A DNA stretch of 31,973 nucleotides. Origin: Hyphomonadaceae bacterium (GTDB taxonomy: Bacteria > Pseudomonadota > Alphaproteobacteria > Caulobacterales > Hyphomonadaceae). The notes under the pieces were generated by a model, which was given only the letters and a program-made list of their open reading frames with translations, was not told the DNA's origin and did no database searches. Shown here piece by piece: positions 1 through 9,569 of the stretch. The stretch spans positions 1-31,973 of the forward strand of contig JADKDU010000017.1 in the NCBI GenBank assembly GCA_016714495.1, written 5' to 3'. The first letter of the stretch is position 1. Each line of letters begins with the position of its first letter. Made by a program: the position numbers and the translations under genes.

Positions 1-3000
1 GCCCTGGCCCCCAGCGCGAGGCTCGGCGGCATACGGGGCAAGCTGGTCGCGCGGCGTGGCCCAGAGCCTCACATCATCGTCCATCTTGATTTCCACCGGC
101 ACCGCGAATTCTGCGTAGGAAGAGACGAGATCGACCTCCGTTCCGTTCACGCGCCCCACGGCGGCGTCAATCTTGACGCCGCACTTCGCGAGCTCCGGCC
201 GCAGGTCTTCGAGCAAGACGTCGCGGCAGTCGTCCTCGGGCTTCACGTCCCGGAGCGCGGAAACTGAGTCCATGCGCCCGCTGCCCTCGATCAGGCTCCA
301 AAACTTGCGATAACCGCTGGCGTCGCCGTCCCTGTACCGTTTCGCCAAGTCCTCGACGACGTTGGCAGTGATGATCTTGAGGTCGGCGGGGCCGATCGGG
401 AACACGTCTTGCACAAGCCGCATCGCCTCTTCTGGCGTGGGCGGTCGATGCTCAGCATCGATCCGGGCGCGCAGTTGGCGCGTGCGGTGGTGTCGCACAA
501 ACTGCCTCTTATTCGCGAGGTCATCGAGGCCTTCCAGACGTTCGAGCACGTCCGACGCATCTTGCGAAGGGTCGCCTGCAACGACCGTGATGCATCGTTC
601 GAGGAACTCTTCGACCGCGTTGTGACGGTACCCTCCGTCGTCGTCATCGCCATCATCGTCGTCGTCTGGCGCTCCACGGCGCCTCTTCGGTATGACAGAA
701 CGAATGCCGGCAATTGCCTCTGCCAAGAGCGCGCACTGCGAGGAGGTCAGCGAGTGTCCCCTGTCCTTTGGATGATCGCGACCCGTGAGGGTGGAGATGA
801 CAGTGACCAGCTGCATACGATCGGCGTTCTTATCGCCGGTCGGTTGCAGCACCGCATACCAGTGCGGGTCCGAACGCATCCAATCGAGAAGGAAACCAGC
901 AGAGGTCCATCGCGCCGTCGCTTCAGCCGAAAGGCCCGGAGTCGCGAGGGCGGCGCGCACCAAAGACAGAGCCTGAGCGAGCGGAAGCAGCCGCACAGTC
1001 CCAGCCACGAGCTCCGTGAGGACGCCGGCAGGCGCGTCCGGGAAGGCTTCGATCAACGCTGGCAGGATTTGCCGCGCGGTCTCCTCACAGGGTGCCTCCC
1101 TTACAATGAAGTAGAGACCAGAGAGGTGGTCGGCGCCGTTCTCAAGCCGGGTCCGGTAGAACACCAACACCCCGCTCGCGAAGTCGCCAGGATGGCGCAT
1201 CGCCAAGCGCCCGACCCAGCCATGCTCTGGAACGTCCGCCTTCGTATAGGGATCGCAGTGAGACTCGGTCGAGTCCACCGCAAGCACAGCAAGCGAGGCG
1301 CGCCGATCAGGCGACAACGTTGCGAGATGGTTGTCGATATCGTCTGCTGAAGCCCCCAGCGAAGCCGAAGCTCCAGCGCGGCCATCGCCGCTGCGTCTAA
1401 GGAGTAATGGCGGGCCCGCGCCGACAAGTCCGCCGATGTCCCCGACCGACGGATGATGTCGAGCGCCTCTCCTTCGATCAGAGCTTACGCCATCGGGCCG
1501 CCACCTCGGCCCCGAACATTTGCTCGAACGCTTCGAAGCGCTCCTTGCCACCAGCGATGCCCCGCGCGTCACCATAGTAGCAGACGCCCAACCACTTCAG
1601 TGCGTTCCAAGCTGTCCAGGAGCGAACCCCAGCTTCGGAGTCCGCCATGTGGCGTATCAGCCAAGCGCGTGACGCCTTGTCTTCCGCTTCCCGCTTCTTC
1701 CGCGTAACGCTGTGCCGCCGATCAGGAAGCTTTCGCACCGTGAGCCGCTTCAGCGCGGCCTTGAACGGTGCCCACTTGCTCCGCGACATGGCTTCGAATG
1801 CCTTGTCGAATACCTCCAGCGAGCCTGGAACGCAGAACGGAAACTCGAGGGCGACGACATCCAGGATCGCGGCTCGCCGTCGCATGTTGGAGTCGGCCAT
1901 GGCCTGATCCACCAACTCGGATGCGAACGCCGGCGTCATGCGCAACAGGCCACTCCATTTGAACGCGTCTGCGTAACGCTGCCACATCTGATCGACGTCG
2001 CCAGGCAGCACCCGTTCCGTGAAGATCAGCATCCTGGCTTCGGTCGAGCCATAGGCGAGTCGGAGCAGCTCTTCGGATTCGGAGCCCTCGAGCCAACGGC
2101 TGCGTCCATCGCCGATCACGTCGTGAAGGGTGCACAGCCGGCGCGGTGTCAGTTCGCACGGGACAAGCTTGATTATCCGGCTCAGAAGCTTCCGCAGGAA
2201 CGCGCCCGCCTCGTATTGCCCCTCGAAGGGACGATCGGCGTCATCGTCCACACCGAGCTCGCGCAACGTCGCGTCCAGCACTTCGGGAAGGTCTTCCGCA
2301 CGGAACCGTTTCGCCAACGGGTTCAGCCGCAGGGCGGGAAGATCTTGCGCCATGCTCGACCGCCGCAACGACCCCGCCTACACGATTGAAGTCCATATCG
2401 GGATAAGGAACGTGCTGGAGGATCGCAATCCTGATGCGCCCGGCCGGATCAGCGCCGCGCCCGGCTTGTAGATCGTCGAACAGGGCAAACGCGTTCGCTG
2501 CAGTTCCGCCCAAGTGGAAATAGGTTTCGACCACCTCGCACTTGAGGTCGATCGACCGACCGCCGCTTCTCAGTATCGCATCGCATGCGGCCAGGCTCGT
2601 TGGCATGCTGGCATTGCTGTGCTCAAGCCCGAGCAAAAGGCCGCGCACGAGTGCATCGGGCGTTTCCGGAGTTGCGTAGAAGCGCCGCCACGTCTGCATC
2701 AAGTGACGGCTTCGCGAACACAGCCCATGGCCGTCCACCGAAGGTATACACGCGCTGGTACGGGTCTCTCTCGGTCGCGCTGGCCAGCGCCTCAGTAGGC
2801 GCCTCAGCCCTTCGTCGGTGAAGTTGAGGCGTCGCCGTTGAGCACAACACCCAGCGGATCGAGGCTGAACCACTGTTCGGCATGGTCGGACGCCACGCGG
2901 GACGCAGCCCACGCGTACATGCCGCGAAGGGCGGTCGGCGGGAAACGACCTCCTGGCGCGATGGCGCTGAGCCAGCGGCGGCGCTTTCTCGGATCGCTTG

Positions 3001-4015
3001 ACTGTGCGGCAACGAGCCGCCCACCAAGGAACTCGGCGACCGTGCGGTGCGCCGGCCGGTAGATCAGGCCTTCGGGATGCTTGCGGAACAGACGACGGCC
3101 CAACACCTCGTGAACCTGATCCGGTGAGAACCCAGACACGAGTTTAGCCGCCAGCGCCTCGTCGCTCTTGCTGGGCACCTCAACCACGCCCCTCACTACC
3201 CGAAAGGATCATTCCAGCGGAAGGCGGCTCGCGATCTCGATGACCACGTCATCGGAACGTCGATGCCCTTCTTCAAACGGAACTCGTTGGTCTCCGATGC
3301 GAGGATGCGGACGGCCTGCTCGAACAGCTCTCGCCTCGACGTGGGCCAGCCACTCCGCACGGCATCGATGAGCAGCAGAAGGTCATTGGGATTTTCAAGA
3401 AACGCCTCAGCCCGCGCTTCTCTCGGCCTCTTCAACGAACGCTTCGGCATCCCCGCGGTGGGGGTCGTCAACAATGGCTAGGGCATCCTGACGGGAGAGC
3501 GGCTGGATCACACAGACGCGCAGGTTGTCGTCACCGTAGACGTCGGTGAAAGCCCTCAAGTCCGTCCGGCCGAGCCAGTCGTGCTCCCGGCAGGAAAGGA
3601 CGAACCGCGGCTTGTCGGCTTCCTCCAGCTTTCCTGCCAAAAGTGGCGCTGCGTCATCTGCACCGGCGACGCGCGCCTCATCCAGCGCGTCGAGGATCAG
3701 GAAGCGCCCAGACAGAGCGCTTGCCGGCCTTGGCAGCACATTGCGCACCAACAACGGCTCTTCGGTGCCGGCTAGCTGCTCCAGCAGCGTCGTTTTCCCG
3801 CTACCTGGATCGCCCAGCACTATCAGTCCGGTTCGATCGAGGAATTTGCCAACGGGCGCGGGATCGCCGATCGGCCTTCCGCCGACGGGATCAATCTCTC
3901 GAAGGTGACGCTCTACGACCCGCTTCAACGGAGTGATTCGCCGATTTCTGCTTGTCACAGCGGAAGTTAAGAGCGGAATCAGATGCGTTCTAGTGGACAC
4001 GACGTCTGCGCCCAC
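1..4015 (-). pseudogene. NACHT/STAND-type NTPase with C-terminal PD-(D/E)XK nuclease-like segment; frameshifted, 3' end off window
   Basis: This is a very long NTPase gene, about 1,330 codons if repaired. Near the N-terminus it has a Walker A motif GDPGSGKTT and a Walker B motif RFLILDALDEA, the latter with the acidic DALDEA form usual in NACHT/STAND NTPases. The middle is a long helical region without recognisable motifs. From about 1380 down to 1 one uninterrupted frame is open. It ends with a segment patterned like a PD-(D/E)XK nuclease: an acidic helix (EDDCRDVLLEDLRPEL), then TEVDLV, then PVEIK, followed by a conserved-looking LWATPRDQL. The frame is still open at base 1, so the C-terminus lies outside. 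Frame breaks are inferred near 3425, 3240, 2820, 2760, 2680, 2370, 1480 and 1355. The last is a G5 run where G6 would restore the frame. Proteins of this layout occur in defence islands; the role here is inferred. The start at 4015 (GTG) is uncertain. Confidence 0.7.
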
Positions 4016-4033
4016 AGGTTAGTGAGGGTTGGC

Positions 4034-4178
4034 TCAGCGCCTCAGCGGGACGCTCGCGCCTCCCCGCCGCATCGCGGCGGCGACCGACGCGATCGAACGG
4101 GCGGTTGTCGATGCGTCGGGATAGGCGGCCAGCACCAGCTGGACGATGTCAGCGTACGAGAGCGCCGGATCGACCAGC
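4034..4178 (-). pseudogene. C-terminal fragment of an unidentified small protein
   Basis: An open stretch of about 47 codons ends in a stop at 4034-4036. It reads roughly LSYADIVQLVLAAYPD, then TTARSIASVAAAMRR, and finishes GASVPLRR. It has no start codon of its own and joins directly to the broken integrase at about 4180, in a different frame. The composition (helical, ending in a basic tail) suggests the C-terminal end of a small DNA-binding-like protein, but I do not recognise the family. The abrupt join suggests a deletion or recombination junction, though a frame error cannot be excluded. Confidence 0.35.
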
Positions 4179-4179
4179 C

Positions 4180-4552
4180 TGCCGCTTGTACGACTCTTTG
4201 GTGCGGCCACTGAGGTTGCGCTCGCCGATGTGCTCTTCGAGCGCTGCGGACAGCGTGATGCCCGTCTCGGCAGGCTTCGCGGTCGGATCGACGCCGCCTT
4301 GTATTTGGCTCATCAGGCCCTTGGCCGGCGCCGGGCCTCGTTGAGGCCCATCCTGTCCACCCTGTCGATCTTCATTCTGACGGTGCGGACGTGGCGCCCG
4401 TTTCGCCTGACGTCGCCCTGCACGGCGTAGGTCTTGGTGGACTTGTGGCAGATGACCATCAGGCCCCGCACCTGCTCGTCCCGGTGGATGCCCGACCCGA
4501 GCGCCAGGTCCCGTATCCGCTTTTCGGTGAGGTTGGTTACCGGCCTACGCAT
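4180..4552 (-). pseudogene. Tyrosine integrase, N-terminal remnant
   Basis: The first 75 or so codons match the arm-type DNA-binding domain of tyrosine site-specific integrases: LTEKRIRDLA near the start, a central strand with KSTKTYAVQGDV, and GLNEARRR at the end. The original frame stops at 4313. Restoring one base in the CGCCGGCC run near 4322 continues it with KGLMSQIQGGVDPTAKPAE and then LSGRTKESY, which is the beginning of the core-binding domain. Nothing resembling the catalytic domain (R...HxxR...Y) follows. The gene is therefore truncated as well as frameshifted. It lies just upstream of the NTPase gene on the same strand, as expected for the integrase end of a genomic island. No tRNA gene or obvious attachment repeat was seen beside it. 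Confidence 0.65.
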
Positions 4553-4713
4553 TCCCCTTACGCGCTCAGGACGAGCGCAAACGGGAAGACTTTGTCGGAG
4601 TTAAAAGGTGTCGCTGGCTATTGTTTCATGGCGATTTCGTCGTCTGTCTTTGGCGTCGATCGGCAGCGTGCTAACACCACCCAGCGTCTACTCATGGTTA
4701 AGGGGACTGAGCT

Positions 4714-6552
4714 TTGCGCCTAGATCGCTTCAAGGTGACGAACTTCCGGAACATTCGGGATTCCGGGTGGATTAGAGTGTCCGAAATTACGGCCCTAGTA
4801 GGCCCCAACGAGGCCGGAAAGAGCAACACCTTTGAGGCGCTCTACCGCATCAACCCCGCCAATCCGCAAGACGCGTATAACATCAACGAGGATTGGCCCG
4901 TCGATGATTGGGGCGGCAAAAGTTCGGGTGCCGGAAAGATCGTGTGTCACGCGGTTTTCGAACTCGACGCTGATGAAATCGTGGGGCTCTACGAATTCGC
5001 TAAGCTCACCCCTCCGACACCGCCTGCCCCAGTTGAGGGCGCACCTTCGCCGCCCGTCCCGCCTGCGCCGACATTGCCGAAAGCTCTGCAGCTGTCTGCA
5101 TGGCGGACTTACACCGGAGCAACCCAGTTTGCTCCTGGTGAGTGCCGAGGCGCTCGCGAAGCTGCTTGATCGTCCGAAGCTGCAGGCATGGGCGAAGGAA
5201 AACCTGCCGACCTTCGTTCTGATTCAGGACTATGAGTTCTCGGCGAATTACATGGAGCTGCCTGAACTTGCCCAACGCCTAGAGCAAAAGGGCTGGGCCA
5301 ATTTGAGCAACGACGACCAGACGATCTTGATCGTGCTTGAGCTGGCGAAGATCGACATCAAGGATTTCGTGCAGAAGGGCGGGACAGCCGAGGGGCGCAC
5401 GATGCGTTCCTACGACAAGCGAGGCGCATCCAAGTATCTCTCAGACCAATTCTCGAAGCTTTGGCGACAAAAGAAGGTCAAGTTCGAGATCGAGATCGAT
5501 GGCCCCACATTCAATATCATGGTGACGGACGAAGGCATGGAGATGCCTGTACGCCTGCATAGACGCTCAACCGGCTTTCGCTGGCATGTGTCGTTTGCCT
5601 GGAAATTCACGCACGCCAGTCAGGGCGACTACGAGGGGTGCATATTGCTGCTTGAGGAGCCTGGCGTCCACTTGCACCCTGAAGGCCAGCGCGACCTGCT
5701 TGCCGTTTTCGAGCGTTTGTCGGAGTCGAACACCATACTCTACACGACGCACTTGGCTTCCTTGCTGGACCCCGCCTACCCGGAACGGGTCCGCATTTGC
5801 GAGGTGGAGAAGCACCACGCCCACGTAATAGAAGGCGTTGTCAGCGGTCAAAGGGCCCCGATGGCCGTTATCGAAGCCAGGCTCGGCTTGTCCGGCGATC
5901 AGAGCGGCTTCTTGGGAAACAGGCAGACGCTCATCGTGGAGGGAGGCGATGACCTTCTGGTGCTGAGCAAGCTCAACGGGCTGATGATGGCGTCAGGAAA
6001 AGAGCATCTCTCAAATCGCATCCACATGTGGCCCGCTGAAGGCGCTTTCCAAGACACCCATGTTCGCAGGCTTCCTTGATAGGCCAAGGGTGGATGGCGG
6101 CGTGCTGCTCGACAGCGATCCCGCCGGGGGCGGCCGCAGAGAAAAAGATCAAGGACCTCTATCTGGGCGACATCGCGAAAGACCAAGGCGTTGCATTCCG
6201 GGCGCTATCAATTGGCAAAGCCGCTGGTCTCAAGGGTAATGAGGCAGCGATCGAGGACCTGTTTCCGGAACAGTTCTATTTGGACTGCGTGAACAGTGCT
6301 TTCCGGGTTGCGATCAAGCTGGAAGACTTGCCAGTTGATGGCAGCAGCATGATCACCAAACGTGTGGAATCGGTCCTGAAGGCCCACCATAACCGTGACT
6401 TGGATAAGAGGCTTATCCTTGGTGAGATGTTGAAGCGCTTTGACACGTGGAACACAGCCGAGGATCTTCCGAAAGGGACAGCCAAGGCCGTGGAGAAGCT
6501 TTTTGCAGCCATCAACCGCGCCTTCGCTCCAGCCGAGACGCAGGCAAGTTGA
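4714..6552 (+). CDS. OLD-family ATP-dependent endonuclease (AAA ATPase plus TOPRIM), frameshifted
   Basis: OLD proteins join an ABC/SMC-like ATPase to a TOPRIM nuclease and occur in phage-exclusion and defence systems. The N-terminus has the RecF/SMC-type opening LDRFKVTNFRNI and a Walker A motif GPNEAGKSN. The middle carries the Walker B/signature region ILLLEEPGVHLHPEGQ followed by a sensor-like YTTHLASLL. The TOPRIM part shows LIVEGGDDLLVL, with its metal-binding glutamate, and VLLDSDPAG. The start is TTG at 4714, with AGGGGA upstream. Three frame breaks are inferred: between about 5060 and 5165, near 6060, and near 6130 in a GGGGGCGG run. Each moves the frame the same way, as a one-base insertion would. 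The repaired protein is about 610 residues, a normal OLD length. It is divergent from the integrase/NTPase pair and upstream of the chaperone operon on the same strand. No helicase partner gene is adjacent. Confidence 0.8.
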
Positions 6553-6616
6553 CTATCGTCGATTTCTTCCTCTGCTAAACCGCGCTTCGTGAGCTCTGTG
6601 ATTACTCGTCATCGGT

Positions 6617-6642
6617 CTTGCTGGCCTGTGCGGTCCCCATCC
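6617..6642 (+). promoter_or_regulatory. Possible heat-shock-type (RpoH-like) promoter of the chaperone operon
   Basis: In the 166-base gap upstream of the chaperone operon, CTTG (6617-6620) is followed 14 bases later by CCCCATCC (6635-6642). These resemble the -35 and -10 elements of heat-shock sigma-factor promoters. The spacing is short and the -35 element is only partly matched. A start site near 6650 would leave a leader of about 70 bases. Confidence 0.25.
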
Positions 6643-6718
6643 GTGAGCACCTTGCTAGTGTTGCTTACAGAAGGGCTATGCGGCATCGTGTGAATACCGG
6701 CGGGGCTAAGGGGGCCGA

Positions 6719-7087
6719 ATGACAAGCTCAGAAGTGGAAGCGTCCGTCCCTCGGGACTTGCTTGTTGGTATCGTGATCGATGCCTGGAAACTGGCTCAGG
6801 CTTTTGGCCGGTTGGTGGCGCGACTTAGCCCTGACGACGGTGCGCGATACGTCGGCCAGCTTAAATACTTTCAGAAACGGTCATCGGACACTCTCGCAGC
6901 GGCGGGACTTACTCTCGTGAATCTGGAAGGCCATGTCTTCGATGCAGGATCAGCCGCAACGCCACTGAACATTTCTGACTTCGGCCCCGATGATGTTCTT
7001 ATCGTTGAGCAAATGATCGAACCGATTATCATGGATTCAGTCGGGATCGTTAGAACGGGGACCGTTCTTCTAGGGAGGGGGAAATAG
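6719..7087 (+). CDS. Small GrpE-like protein, first gene of the Hsp70 operon
   Basis: The product has 122 residues. The first 55 are helical (LLVGIVIDAWKLAQAFGRLV). The rest resembles the C-terminal beta domain of the nucleotide exchange factor GrpE: a GLTLVNLEGHVFD segment, an acidic loop, then IVEQMIEPIIM and a closing GIVRTGTVLLGR. In GrpE the equivalent positions hold the strand around the invariant G, V and D and the final hydrophobic strand. The long N-terminal coiled coil of true GrpE (about 190-200 residues) is missing. It may therefore be a minimal exchange factor for the neighbouring Hsp70, but this rests on pattern and position only. The ATG at 6719 follows an AAGGGGG ribosome-binding site. 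The stop lies two bases before the Hsp70 start, implying co-translation. Confidence 0.5.
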   Translation: MTSSEVEASVPRDLLVGIVIDAWKLAQAFGRLVARLSPDDGARYVGQLKYFQKRSSDTLAAAGLTLVNLEGHVFDAGSAATPLNISDFGPDDVLIVEQMIEPIIMDSVGIVRTGTVLLGRGK

Positions 7088-7089
7088 GA

Positions 7090-9569
7090 ATGGGCACTTA
7101 CATCGGGATCGATCTCGGTACGACCAACAGCGTGATTTGCAGTTACGACGGGGAATCTGTTCGGCTCTATAAAAGTCCTGAGCAGAACGACGTCACGCCC
7201 TCCGCAATCTATCTCGACAAGCGAGGCAACCGGTATGTCGGCTCACGAGCTTACACCCAAGCAGCGCGCGATCCGGACAACTCCGCAACGTTGTTCAAGC
7301 GCTTTATGGGTACGAGCACGCAGCTCAAGTTTGCAAACGCTGACCAGGCCAATTCACCTGAAGAGTGCTCGGCAGAAATTCTACGCGCGATCTATGCCTA
7401 CCTGCCTGAAGACGTCAGGCGTGGGGACGACGGAACGGTGATCACCGTCCCAGCGGCATTCAACCAAATGCAGAAGGATGCCACGCTGTCAGCTGCCGAG
7501 ATGGCTGGCATTGGAAAGGTCGCTCTCCTTCAAGAGCCTGTAGCTGCCGTGATGAGCGTCATGCGCAAGCGATCGTCGGACGGCGTGTTCGTAATTTACG
7601 ACCTCGGCGGCGGGACGCTCGACGTAGCGCTCGCTCAAAGCGTCTCCGGCCGCGTTAGCCTGATTTCTCACGGCGGAATCTCGATGTGTGGCGGTCGCGA
7701 TATGGATCGAGCGCTCCGGGACAACCTCGTAAAACCATGGCTGCTGGAAAGGTTTGACCTGGCAGAAGACTTTGCGACAGACGGCAAGTATCGAAACCTG
7801 ATGCGGCTCGTCGATTTCGCCATTGAGCGCGCAAAGATCGAACTGTCGCAGCGTCCGAGTACGGTGGTAGCTGAAAGCGAGCTTCCATTCAAAGATCGGT
7901 CTGGGCGAGATATCTACTTGGACATCGAGTTCACGCGCGACATGCTCGACCGCGTGATCGCTCTGCAAGTAGATGAGACAATCCGAGCAACACGCGAGAC
8001 GATCGAGAAAGCTCACCTCTCCTCACGATGTGGAGCGCATTGTCTTTGTTGGCGGCCCCACGCAGTACAAACCAATTCGTGACCGCGTGGCGTTCGAGCT
8101 GGGCATTGCCGCATCGTCCGACGTGAACCCAATGACAGCAGTTGCCGAAGGCGCGGCTGTTTTCGCTGAAGCCGTGGAATGGGGCTCGAAATCGCGCGGA
8201 CGAAAAGCGGCCCGAGGCTCTGTTAGCGCAGGAGGGCGCGCAGATTTGCGCCTGACTTTCATCGCTCGCACGCCTGATACCAAGACGAAGATCGCGGTGG
8301 CCGTAGGGAACCAAGATTTTCCAATTGGAGAACTTCAAGTTGATAGCCTGGATACCGGCTGGTCATCGGGACGCGTGGCTTTCAAAGCCGGACTACTTCT
8401 CGAAGTTCCGCTGTCTAAGCCGGGAGACAACACGTTCAAAGTTTTCGCTTTTGACGCATCGGGCGCGCCACAGCTGATTGAAAGTGATCGAGTGGTGATC
8501 ACTCGCACCGCCGCTACCGTTGATGCGATCCCAGCATCACACACCGTAAGTATCGAAGTGCTCGAAAAAGTCGGCGGCCCCTCCATTCTAGAAAACCTAG
8601 TGCGAGACGGCGATCCGCTTCCCAAATCGGGCAGGCTAACGTTGAAGGCAGCTACATCGCTGAAGGCAGGCAGTCGGGAGGCGTTACGTTTCAAGCTTTG
8701 GGAGGGCGACATCAAACATCCGATCTCGGACAATCGACCGATCGGAACTTTTGAAATACGCGGCATCGATCTGGAGCACGGCGTAATTGCCGCCGGCGCC
8801 GAGCTGGAACTGCAATGGCAAATGTTGGATTCAGGTACGATCTCTTGTGAGGTTTCCGTACCTTCAGTGGGCGGGCTCTTTCACAGCGGGCGCAACTTCT
8901 ATTCACGCCAGGAATCCCAAGTCGACTATGGAGCTGCGGCCAAGCGCGTCACCGAGGAAACAGAATCTGTTCTTGAGCGCGTTGAGGAGGCGAGTGGGCG
9001 CGTCACTGACCCTGACTTAGACTTGGCACGTCGTAAGCTGGAGGAAGCAAAAACCTCGTCGCGCGACGATCCGTCGGCAGAAGGAGCAAAAACCGCCGAC
9101 GAAAAAGTTCAGCAAGCGAAGCGGCTTTTGGCTCGCGTGCGCGAAAATCATCTGCGCGATCTCCGCATGGCCGAACTAGATCGCATTCGAGAGTTTTTCG
9201 ACGGTGCCGTGCGGCGGTTCGCCAAGCCGAACGAAGAAAGCGCGTTCGACAACCTGCTTGCGACAACCGAGCGCGAGATCGAAAGACCTAGTTTTGACGG
9301 CTACGTCAGCGATCTCCGCAGCAAAATATTCTCGATCCTTTGGCGTCAGGACTGGTTTGTAGTCGATCAATTTCGACACCTCGCAGATCGGGCATATCTC
9401 TTCGCGGATGCGGCTGAACATGCCGAGCTTGGCTGCCGGTGAAGCCGCAATTCGGTCAAACGATGTCGATAAGCTGCGGGTAGTCCTTGCTGAACTCAAC
9501 TCTCGGCGTATCGGGTCCTCATCTGACGCTGATCTCGTCAACGCCGTCAACGTGCTCGTGGGTCGGTGA
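7090..9569 (+). CDS. Non-canonical Hsp70 (DnaK-like) chaperone, two frame breaks
   Basis: The N-terminal ATPase domain is clear: phosphate-1 motif GIDLGTTNSVI (residues 6-16), connect region VITVPAAFNQMQKDAT (117-132), phosphate-2 motif YDLGGGTLDVAL (170-181) and an adenosine motif IVFVGGPTQYKPIRDRV near 315-331. Downstream it departs from DnaK. There is an extra beta-rich segment of roughly 100 residues, then a degenerate substrate-binding beta domain (PIGTFEIRGID, ISCEVSVPS), then a long charged helical region. The repaired length is about 825 residues, against about 640 for DnaK. The frame breaks are near 8025 (CTCTCC repeat) and near 9425. In each case a one-base insertion explains the shift, and the last 49 codons end at 9569. 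The EEVD/DDVVDAE-type tail of DnaK is absent. This looks like a dedicated Hsp70 paralogue rather than the housekeeping copy. The ATG at 7090 follows AGGGAGGGGG. Confidence 0.85.

Noticed and set aside
409..1350. A 313-codon plus-strand open frame
   Set aside because: It lies opposite the open minus-strand frame of the NTPase-nuclease gene, which carries nuclease-like motifs; the plus frame shows none.
7973..9442. A separate 489-codon gene after a short Hsp70
   Set aside because: It begins inside the Hsp70 ATPase domain and carries its adenosine motif, so it is the continuation of the same gene after a one-base break.
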